In this document: one piece after another, positions 36,801 to 48,500 of the stretch
Layout: the number at the start of each line of letters is the position of its first letter
How positions within the stretch are numbered: the stretch's first letter is position 1
Origin: Lumbricus rubellus
Taxonomy: Eukaryota; Annelida; Clitellata; Crassiclitellata; Lumbricidae
NCBI GenBank assembly: GCA_945859605.1
Contig: OX243811.1
Span: 58,938,044-59,002,043, forward strand
Reading direction: 5' to 3'
DNA: 64,000 bases
Made by a program: the position numbers and the translations under genes
Notes under the pieces: generated by a model
Told to the model about the DNA's origin: nothing
Database searches by the model: none
The model's input: the letters and a program-made list of their open reading frames with translations, nothing else

Positions 36801-39800
36801 AATAATGCGAATTTGCTGTTCGGAACGTCATCAATCGGTTAAAATTCTTTATCCAGCAATAATGTTTCCGTTCTCCGTTGGAAATAAGCAATAGATCTAC
36901 ACAAATATTGCTTTCACAGTTAGACAGATAAAGCGGATAGACATGTTTTTCGTAACCAAATATATTAACACTAATATTATTATTTCTCTCAAATTTACCT
37001 ATCACATTAGCATCAGTCGCTACCGGAAACTCAATACCACTCCAATTAAGTTTTTTCGATTGTTCTTTCAAAGCTTTCGTTATTTTTTCCGGATGGTCAT
37101 CCACCGGATTCAAAGCTCTAGTGATACACCATTTGAAGCATTCTTCGTCGTGGTTTTTCATGTTGATGATTGCCTTTTTATTAGCTAAGAAGCTGGGTAG
37201 AGGAATGTAAGAACTACCTCTTAAGGGTGTATATTTTACCGTATTTATATCTAATTTTACAACGGCTTTAAATCTCCAATTACTTCCTTGCATCTGAAAA
37301 CTAGCAATAGACTCCATGATTTTATCTTTTTTTCTGCTGTATATTTCATTCAAGTCGGTTGCTTCTAAAATAACTTCTGCCCTGGAAACGAATGGTATAT
37401 CCTCAGAAGTCACTATTCCAGATTTCATATCTACTCGTTCCATAGTACAAGTAAGAACTAAATTAGTCTTTGTCTGGCGATTACTCGACAACAGATTAAC
37501 TACCTGCGGTCTGACGAAATCAAGAAACGACGAGGCATCCATTCCATTAATTCCATCTATTCTATACTGCTTGGTGAATCCTTTAATAGCCGACGCTGTT
37601 TCCCGAATTTTAGTTTTATCGAATATCCTGGAAACAGTTGACTTCAACGATTCTAGTTTTTCATTTACGACTTTATTGTCTCGTTCAGGCACATAACTAA
37701 GTAGCCAATCCGCAAATTCATTTATTTTTGTCCTAACCCTATTTTTGTATTTTCTCTTAGGCGCTACTGGTTTGTACTTACCAGGTGTGGGAGTAAGCGT
37801 AGGAACCTTAATGTCAGGAACCGATGAGTCGAGCAAGTGTTCAACATGGTTCATGTTTCTTAAACTACTTTTCTTTAAATCCATTTTATCTTACCACGCA
37901 AAAACATTAATACATGTGAGATCGAATATCCACTTATCTGTGAGATCGAAGATCCACTTATCGAACACTTTAATTGCAAATCATTCTATCTCTCAAACAC
38001 TTTACTTTCGTATCTATCTCTCCAGACATTTCCGTTATGATAAGCTATTATACCAGCACTCTGACCATAGGCCTTAGCAGCTTTATACATCGATGGATAC
38101 GAGGTAACAACGCCAGTCTCTCGATCTATAATATCTACTCTTCTCGGTTGTTTCCTGATACTACTCAACGTGTCATGTCGATATGACACAGACTTGTAGT
38201 CCGTCGGAAGAATATTCTTTTCAATCAGTACAGCTATCATTTGAGGTTTGTTGAGATGTGAAGTGCCTGTAACATTGTTATGCTTGGCCAACATTCTAAG
38301 CTCTGGTAGCTTCATAATATATAAGTATTCTTTAAATCAATTTTCCGTACACTACACTCATTTTCTGCCCATCCGATTGGAACTGCAGCAACCTATCTGA
38401 AATTACGACAGCATACGCTTCGGTGTCGGCTGGCACTGCTGCATTGAAAAGAGCCTTAATCTGAATATCGACGATTGAAGATTTCAAACGCTCGGATTGT
38501 TTGCTTACATCGAACACGAACAGCGGATATAATTCTTTATAATCTATAGGTGTTATATTTCCTTGCGTAATCAACTTATCCATACCATAGAATTTTTGAC
38601 TAAAGGAGGACGCGTCTCTGTACGCTCTGGAGAATTGTTGATTAGGAAACGACAGGTTATGATCGACAGCTGGATATCTTTCTTGATTCATCATCACATA
38701 TATGTTCTTGAGATCGCAGTGATTAAATAGCGACGGATTACTTTCCTGATTACCGCTACGGTCCGTCTGAAATCCTACGATGATATATCTAGGTTTCTCA
38801 GGTGATGTTTTTACGCTAAGACGCCAACTGAAACTTGTCGACTGAGGAACCGTTATTGTGTCGCATTGACGAGCTCTATACGCAACTGGCAACGTTAATT
38901 TCGATTCAATCGTCTTATACAACTGCATTCGTTCCATATCGGAAGGAATAACGTGTGGAATAAACCATGAAATTTTGTTTATCGCAACTTTTCCAGCAGC
39001 TGCAGCGTTATCTCGGAATATTGCATCATCGTCGGCTTTACGAACTAAAGTCAGCGTCTGTTTAAAGCCGTAAATAATCTTGTCGTAATCATCGCAAAAC
39101 CCGAAAATATGCTTCAACGGAACAATAAAGCTGAACATTCCTTTAGTGTTTGGTTTCTGAATGAGAAAGCGTTGTCTAGTGGCAAAGCCGGGGTTGTCCG
39201 CAATAACAGCAGTCGCCCCAGTGTCTTTATACCACAGCTGATTTAAGCCTTGAGTCAACTGAAAATCGTTTGGATACGTAAGTAAACCGAGCATCGTTGT
39301 AGCTTGACCCGGATGAAATAGCGTTTCGATTTCTTGATTAGATAACTGATAGGATATTTGACTGAATAGATACATAAGCCCATTATTCGTAATAGCAACT
39401 GCATCGGCATTAACGTATGCGGTGTCATCAGCTTTAATTAGTCTTCCGTCGAATTGCAGATACGATTCTGCTGGGTGACTGTATAAGTCTTGTAATTCAA
39501 TATTTATTCTTATTTCACCAGAACTGTTAAGGTTAGTTCTCGCTACAGGTTCGTACTCATGCCATTCGTATCGCTCGATACCTTCATCGATCAATGGTTG
39601 CTCTGTGAATCTTAGAATATCGGATTGCATTTTATTATACATATATTTTTAAATAAGAAAATAAATTTTTAGACCTAAATAAGAAAATAAATTTTTAGAC
39701 CTAAATAAGAAAATAAACTTAAGCAAAATAAATTTAAACTTAAGCCATTTTCAAACCACCTCCGTTTAAGCGTTTTACTAGATCTTGAATTCTAATAGCT

Positions 39801-42800
39801 CCTCCCGTCATTTGCGGATTCGACCCGAGTAATCTAGCTAGAATTACTTTAGTTTCTTGAGTTATCGGCTGTTGAACGGTGGTTGGTGGGAGTATCTTAT
39901 TGAGTAATCGTTTTCCAACGTCGATAGCCTTATCCTTAGCAACACTCCCAATCTCTTTGACAGCTGTGCTCGCAATTTGTTTGGCTGCATTCGAAGTTAG
40001 TAGTTTCTTGAGAAATCCTGCAATGGAATCGAATATTCCTGCTCCACCGACAACGTGTACTTTTTTATAACTTCTTCTCGCAACGACCAGCATTTCTATA
40101 TCATCAATTTTTAAATTAGATCATCAATTTTTAATTAGATCATCAATTTTTTATATTCATCTTTGGTTATCACTCCTTGTCTCAGTAACTCATCCGTCAT
40201 ACCTACAATTTCATTTCTTACACCCGTATTTCCCGCTTTGTAGCTATATATTCGCAACTCTAATTGTTTTACTAATTCGTTAGGATCTGAAGGAATGGTA
40301 ATTATTCCGCTTCCTGTTTTACCTCTTAACTTCATGTAATCGTCCCATATGGGTTTTATTATCTTTGCATATTTTACACTTCTAGACGATTTAGGTTTGT
40401 TTGGTTTATTTGGCTGACTCATGGCATTCGTTTTAATTAGAATCTCGGCGTATTCTTCGAGATCACGATTATCATAAATTGAACTGTTTGGACTAGCTAA
40501 CGTTAACAATTCCCATAATCCTGGAGTTCCTTGATAAGTTGTGGTTCCAACTGTAATATCATTTCCTTGGATTGAGGCTTCGCTGTCACCGATGTAGAAT
40601 TTTCCATCTCTTGATCTTAATCCGAATGTTGTATCCACAAGTCTTTCATCAGAAGCATATTTTTTAAGGTATTCAACTGCAATATTTCCTAATTCTAACC
40701 TTCTAATGTCTTCTACTGGGTCATCGTCATCGTACGCCTCTATAGACGGATACTGGGGAAATTGAATAGTTTTCAACGAATCTGGAAGTGATTTTAGAGC
40801 GAGTGATGTTGCTGCAGAATTATCTTTTATTGTCGACAGCAAAGCGTTTTGTTCTTTCGAAATTGCTGATTGAGAGTCGACTATTGGTTTGTAGATTTTC
40901 GTTAATTCTCGTTGAAGTCCAAGATCATCTATTCTCTCTGAGAGAAAGTTTTGTTTAATATTTTTTTTCGTTTTTAAAAACTCTTCGATAATAAAATCTC
41001 TTTTTGCAGGATCACTAATTTTCAGTAGTGACATTTTTTATTATAAGTATAATGTTTAAAACGTAACGTAAAACGTAGACATAAAACGTAAACATAAAAC
41101 GTAAACATAAAACGTACAATTTATGCATCGTAGTAATTAACATAACAAATTGAGTCTTTTTCATTTATAGTAACTGGTGAATCTGAGTTGTTTTGAATTG
41201 TAATTATTATATCCTCTGCGTCCTCTAGGACAGTACCATCTTGAAGACTCAGTCTGAGTTGTTTCAACTTCTGTCTAAGAGAGACTAGACACATTCCACT
41301 GGTCATTCGGACTCCAAGGCCTACTTCTACTGTAATATTTGTCTTTGGTTCAATCGTTATCGCTTGCTGAGCAAAAATCTCATATCTATCGCCTGCTCGT
41401 TGTCTTGCAGGAGCGTGAGTGACCACTTTAGGCAACCAAATTATTGTACTCACACGAGGCTTCCGTTTGGTGATAAATTTGTGTATTGGGTGACCGTATC
41501 CAGACATTTATAAAAGAGATTGTTTAAAGTAACATTCCAAGAATAGGAATATTTTTAAATGGTGAATTGGGACCAAGTATAAGACCTTCACCGCTGACAT
41601 ATCCTGTTCCTCTTTTCATAAACAGACCGGAACCTGATATCGAAATACCCTTTTTCCACGGAGATAGAAAAAGACCTTCCCCAGCAGGCACTATCTTACA
41701 GCATATTCCTCCTTTCTTAACGTACAGCACGCCAGATCCACTTATCGAAGATCCACTTATCGGATGTGAGATCGAAGATCCACTTATTTTATCGACAATT
41801 TTGGAACCAGCTGCAGAACCCAATCCTGTTAAGGCTCCTGTGGCTAAACTCGGAAGAACACTAGACAGAAGAAACTTTCCGGCTGTTGCTAAGAACGGTA
41901 GAATAGCGCCAATAAATCCGCCTTCGACTCTCGCATTGTCTTCTAATTGCTTTTTACCCATTTTAATTGTCACACCAGTTCCATTCTGATACGCTTTAGT
42001 TAACTTGTTAATTTGCCTCTGGTTTAGAGCTAATACATGCTCACCAGTTATATCTTCATGAGAAAGTCTTATACTCACCCCAGTTCCGACTTGAACAGCT
42101 CGCTTAATCTTCTCTTTTTGCCCTTCAGAAATATTAACTTTGACCTTAGCGTAAGCGCTCATCTTATATTAAATATAAACTTTAAATTAAACCTCTCTTA
42201 TGTGAAATCGTATCGACAATTCCTCACCTCTTAAATTAATTAGTTTTCCATTTTGGTCTATTAGTTTTGTTTCCATCGATGAAATAGAGTATAGCGTTAT
42301 TGGAAGATAAACCAGATTATGAGGAGATTCGATTATCTTATAACCAGGCCCGACCGATGGAAAGAAAGAATAAATTATGTTCTCCGTAGTTCCGTTGGCA
42401 TACGATGATCCTATTATATCACTGGTAACACGTAAACTATTCACGCTGTTTATATCGACTATGTGCTCGGATTCGTTATATCCTTCGGAGTATACACGAC
42501 GCTGAAATCCTAGAACGGTGCTAATTGAATTTTCTACTGTAAAATCAACTTTATAGTTCTCATCAATTTCCAAAACAGCCTTCAAAGTATTGTTATTTGG
42601 TTGCAACTTTATACATTGTCCATGACCTTCTTCTTTTAGAATTCTCTGTATGTAATCGTTTAAGTCTTCGATTTCATAGCAACCGGTTGGAATGTCTAAA
42701 TCTTCCCATGTTACACCGTTATCTGACGAATATACGAATTTATTATTTGTTTCATCTATATTAGGAAAACTGTAGTAAGTTTCAAGATTGACAAGAGCCA

Positions 42801-45494
42801 TTTCATACGTTTTACTTTTGTCCAGTTCGATTAGTGGATTAAATTTCGTTCGAATTCGTGTGTTCCTTTCGCTCAACAAAATGCAAAAGGATTCTTTAGC
42901 TTCTGTGTTGCGTGCAATCGTTTGAGTATTAGATAAAATTTCGTCAAGAAGGGTTTCCATTTTAGATAGCTATTTTTAAACCTAGAATATAAAATCTTAA
43001 ATTTTGTTATCATTTTATTATTGCTTTTATTTAATGTAAAATGTATCTAATCCAGATCTGTACCTGCCCTTATTTGTTTTACTAGTAAGGTCTATAACCA
43101 CAAAACCATGCGTTTCATCCCACGCAGTTTTGCATAGTTTTCGAAATTCTTCTATAGTCATATCATCTACACCTATATGATCGCTGTATATATGATTAAT
43201 ATTTTTGAGGTCTTGAGGGAATAGACATATAAAATTGGCATTCTCCCTGATAGTTTGTCTGGGCAGCTTGAAATAATTTTGTGCTAGGTAAAAGCAATCT
43301 ACATTACTATGCCTACCTCTTATATAATAGGATTCGCATTTATTTTGCCTCTCTAATTGTAAATCATCAAAAATCATGAGATTCTTTTTATCTCGACTTA
43401 AGTCTCGTGGATCTGGAACATCTTCAGAGGTTTCAAAGAACTTGCATTCTATATCCGATTTTTTGGCCATGTTTTTAGACATCTCCTCGACTACGGCTGT
43501 CGGTGATACATTTAATTTCATTATCTCATCGCGATTATCAAAAAGTCTTATAATTGCTTCCTTTGGTAATTTCTCTTCGAATGCTTTCTTAAGTATCTTA
43601 TATTCTGATTGAAATAAACTTTTGCCAAAGATCTGCAGGTTATCGTAGTCTAACCAACCAGGTCTCAGTAATAAATTAAGTAGTAATATTGTTTTGCCGC
43701 ATTGAGACTTACCGACGATCAAACCTCTGATGCTTCTTGGTAGGAGAGGACTGTTAAAGCGTTTAGATGTATCTTCATTCCACGATAGGTCTTGGACTTC
43801 CATTTAATTATATTATATTAAAATGGAGCACAGCTCGTATTGCGTAAAATGTAAACGAAAAACTGACTGTAGAGATATTCAACGAGTCGTCAGTAAGAAT
43901 GGTAGATCTATGCTTAGATGTATATGCGTTGAATGTGGCGCTAGAAAAACTCAGTTTACTAAAATGTCTACTACTGTACAAGGTGGTGATTTGGTATCAG
44001 CTCTCAATTCTGCTACTTCTAATATTAAACTTCCATGGGCAAAGTACCCGGGTGAAATGCATCTTCCAGGACATTCTTTCACGGGTCCAGGAACTCGATT
44101 GGATTTGCGATTGAATCCTGATGGGACGCCAAAAGATTGGAGTAAACCAGTAGATAGAGTTGATCAAGCAGCCTATCGTCATGACCTAGCCTATGCTAAA
44201 CATACTGATACAGCAGGGAGAAACGTCGCTGACAGAGCTATGATAGATGAATTAAATAATATACCTAATCCTTCGTTCCGCGAACGAATTGAACGATCTA
44301 TAGTAAAACCAATATTATCGACGAAGACCCATTTTGGAATGGGGTTGAAAAAAAAAATCTGAGATGGACAGACCAACTTGCTGACGAATTGCATAAACCT
44401 ATAGTCAGGAAGTTCAGGAAGCGAGTTGTTTATGTTCAGGGAGTGGACAAAGTTTGGGCGGCTGACTTGATTGACATGCAGGCTTATGCTAAATTTAATT
44501 CTGGTGTGAAATATTTGTTAAGCGTCATCGATATATTTTCCAAATATGCATTTATTCAGCCGTTAAAAGATAAGCGCGGAGAATCTGTGGCAGATGCTTT
44601 CGTTAAAATATTTAATACGAGCAAAAGAAGGGGTGAAAAACTTTGGGTCGATAAGGGAACAGAATTCTATAATAAACAGGTAAAATCATTAGGTATGCAG
44701 TTGTACTCAACTGAGAATGAAGAGAAATCTTGTATCGTAGAAAGATTTAATAGAACAGTAAAAGAGAAGATGTTTAAATATTTTACAGCAAACTCAACTC
44801 AGAGATATATCGATGTTTTAGATAATATGCTTAGTTTATACAACAACACAAGACATTCTTCCATTAAAATGACTCCTGTTAAAGCGAGTGTTAAAGCAAA
44901 CGAATGGGTTGTGTGGATAAATCTGTATGGTGATGCTGTACCTGAAACTGTCAAACCTAAATTTTCAGTCGGAGATAAAGTAAGAATTTCTAAGAAGAAA
45001 AAGACATTCGAGAAAGGCTTCACTCAAAGGTGGACACAGGAGGTTTTTACAATAACACAAATCCAATACACAGACCCAATAACCTATAAAATATCTGACT
45101 ATAATGGAGAAGAAATAAAAGGGACATTTTATGAAGCTGAACTGCAATCGACAACGCAAGATACATTTAAAATAGAAAAGATTATAAGGAAAAGAGGAAA
45201 TCGGTCTTTGGTGAAATGGTTAGGCTATGATGAGTCATTCAATACATGGATTGATAATAAAGACTTGATATCATTGTGATTTTAACTGATTTACTATTAG
45301 CAAACTGATTTACTACTACAGCCCTTGTGCAATCATTACTTCTCTATGAACACGCTTTAATAACAAGTTCTAATGTACATTCGCAGCCTGTTCTAAGAAG
45401 AAAAAGACATTCGAGAAAACAAAATTCTTGACTTTTTGGGACGGATGACTAAAAAAAAAAAAAAAAAAAAACCTAGAAAAAAAAAAAAAAAAAC

Positions 45495-45531
<37 letters not shown>

Positions 45532-48500
45532 AAAAAAAAAAAAAAAAAAAACAACCTAGAAAAAAAAGTTAGAAAAAAAAAACCTAGAAAAAAAAATTAG
45601 AAAAAAAACCTAGGAAAAAAAAACTGAGAAAAAAAAACCTAGAAAAAAATCCTAGAAACAAATTTAGAAAAAAATTTAGAAAAAAGTTTATTTGCGTCTT
45701 CGTGTCCTGTAAAGTTGTCTATCTCGGGACAAACATTTATCTTGGGGACAGAACCGGAAGTTTGGGGATAGATTCAGAGGTGAAGGACGATTTTTCAACA
45801 AATTGCACCGCGTAGGATAAGACTTTATCGCATTGCACCGCGTGTCATAAGATCTATCGTATTGTGCTCTGTGTGAAGTGTCAACGATGTTATAGGCCGG
45901 TTGCTGCGTGGCTTTTAATAGGTACACCCCCAGCTTATCCTTTAGCACCATTTTAACTTAATTTATCTTCAATATCAGATTTCTTAAAAGGTAGCTAAGT
46001 AATTAATTATGCATCAGGAAAAATAATAAAATACCCCAAAGGAGAAGAGGAGGAATCAGGAAGGAAATAATAAAAGACCTCTTGGTTGACAGTCCAGCGC
46101 GCTAACCACTGTACTACCGAGCACCCCCCCCCCCCTCAGGAAATAATAAAAGACCCTCAAAGGGCAGTGGCCAATCCTCTCCCTCATCATCCACTGACCG
46201 TGTACTCATCATAGCTGAGTCGGCTAGAGGAACAGAAATCTCGTTACAAATTTCTGCCCCGGCGGGGAATTGAACCCCTGCCCTCTTGGTCGACAGTCCA
46301 GCGCGCTATCCACTGTACTACCGAGCACCCCCCTCAGGAAATAATAAAAGACCCTCAAAGGGCACAATTAACTACTACTTCTATCTATCTATCTATGCGA
46401 TTTATATAGCGCCTCTTCAAGGGCTCTACTCAGAGGCGCTCCCGACCCAGGCCCGGTCGAAGAGAAAGGTCTTGAGCGAACTATAGAAAGTGCCAGACAT
46501 GTTCTGAGGTTGGGAACGCAGGTTAGAGGGAAGGTCGTTCCAGACGGAAGGTCCAGTGACCAAAAATGCCCTGTGCTGCCTTGTGGCTGTGCGGGCATGA
46601 GGAACGATGAAGTCACCTCTAGAGGCCGAGCGCAAAGATCGGCGACCCGCAGCAGTCGAGGTCAAGGTAAAGAACTCACGAAGATAGGAGGGTGCTGTGC
46701 CCAAGATGCAGCGCCAAGCAAAAGAAACCACCCTGAAGTGGATTCGCGACTGAACCGGGAACCAATGCAAGACATCACGAATGTAATGCGAGATGTGGCC
46801 AAATTTGGGAACGCCACCGACCAAACGTGCAGCCGCCCGCAGGACCCCCTCAAGACCACGCAAGCGAACCTGGGGAAGACCAAAGTAAAGAGAGGAACAG
46901 TAATCCAACCGGTTTGCAATGAAGACATGGACCAAGGTGGAAGCAGAAGCAGTTGACAGAGATAGATGAGCAATACTAGTTGTCCCATTGTCTCATCCGT
47001 TTTGCAGTTGAAAGTGTAAAGAAAAATATAAAAATTGTCGTAATAGGCTAAATATTTGTATGCATCTGCTTCAATGCCAGAAGCAAGTTGCAATTAGTAG
47101 CGCCATATAGGGCCTACATATATATTACACCGTGAGTAAAAAAACTAAGCCAAATTGTTTTTCATATATCTCTAATGCCTGATAATATATCACGCTAAAA
47201 AAATTCCAAATATTTAGAGAATTGGACCAACAATACGATTCCAAATTTTCATGAGGTAAAGTTGAACGGATAAAAAGATATGAGTATTTAAAATTCATAT
47301 GCCAAAATTTAAGTTTACAAGCAATTTTTCTGTCAGATTCAATAAAAAGTAAGCCAAACTGTTTTTCATATTTCTCTAATGCCTGATAATTAATCATACT
47401 AAAATTTTCCAGATATTTAGAGAATTGAACCAAGCATAGGAATACAAATATCATGTAAAAAATTTGATCGGATAGAAAGATATGAAAATTTCAACTTCAT
47501 CTTCAGAAATTTCAGTTTTCATAAAGTCTGTTATGGTGTTCGTTGCGGTTTCGATGCTTGATAGTTCCCAATTTTGGTATTCAGTGATCCTGAAGTAAAA
47601 TTAAGGGAGTATATTATCGCAGCGTTCTGCTGTCACAACATCTTCCACCTGTTATCAGAAATTTATAGCCCCAGAACTTCCAGAAGGCTGTTTTCTTTTT
47701 CAACAGAACAGCGCCAGCCCACAGAGCCAAGGAAACCATCGAAATGCTCACAAGAGAGACGCCAGACTTCAATTATCCCACATTATGGCCTCCAAAAAGC
47801 CCAGATTTGAATCCTGTCGACTATAAAGTGTGGGACGTGATGCAAGACTTAGTCTACCAGACAAAAATCCATGCTATAAACGATCTGAAGCAACGCTTGT
47901 TGGAAGTGTGGGAAGTGGGATGGCCTGAACCAGAGGATAATCGACAATGCATGCTGTTGCCTAAGAACGCCAGCGCCCCCAGGTTTGCGTGCAAGCAGGA
48001 GGAGGACATTTTGAGCATGTTATTTAATTAAATAATCAAACCATACTGTTTGGGTTATATTGTTAGTTCAATTCTCTACATATTTGGAAAATTTTAGAAA
48101 AATTAATCATCAGGCATTGCAGATAGGCTATAAGTAAACATTTGATTGAATCTGACAGAAAATTGCTTGTAAACTGAAATTTCGGCATATGAAGTTTAAA
48201 GATTCATATCTTTTTATCCGTTCAGCTTTATCTCGTGAAATTTTGTAATCATATGCTTGGTCCAATTCTCTAAACATTTGGAATATTTTAGCGTGATATG
48301 TTATCAGGCATTAGAGATAGGCTATATGAAAAACAATTTGGCTTAGTTTTTTTACTCACGATGTATAATATAATATATACACTGTGTCCGGTTAAAAAGT
48401 AGCCCTCACAAAAAAGTGTCATAACTCGGTCAAAACCTTTAGGATTTGTCTGAAATTTTTAACACAGCAACAGTGACCACATTTACACGAGATCCTAAAA

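Larger units (their letters stand above)
30900..46379 (-). mobile_element. Polinton/Maverick virus-like DNA transposon, 15,480 bp
   Basis: Terminal inverted repeats begin AGTAGTAGTTAATTGTGCCC and the element runs from 5'-AG to CT-3'. A 6-bp direct repeat TCTATC flanks it (30894-30899, 46380-46385). AG/CT ends with 6-bp TSDs are established for Polintons. The TSD lies in a TCTA microsatellite, which weakens it as evidence on its own. The gene set is diagnostic: protein-primed PolB, retrovirus-type integrase, packaging ATPase, adenain-type protease and jelly-roll capsid proteins. Most genes are on the minus strand; the phospholipase-like gene and the integrase are on the plus strand. Apart from one stop in PolB and a frame break before the integrase, the ORFs are intact, so the insertion is fairly recent. 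The gene order resembles the animal adintovirus/Polinton group. Confidence 0.95.

Noticed and set aside
36016..37696. Plus-strand ORFs of 79-135 codons across polB
   Set aside because: Shadows of the long, well-supported polymerase frame.
41567..41989. 140-codon plus-strand ORF in the Polinton
   Set aside because: Antisense shadow of the glycine-rich virion gene on the minus strand.
46510..46956. 148-codon plus-strand ORF
   Set aside because: Antisense of the LINE reverse-transcriptase frame; no features of its own.
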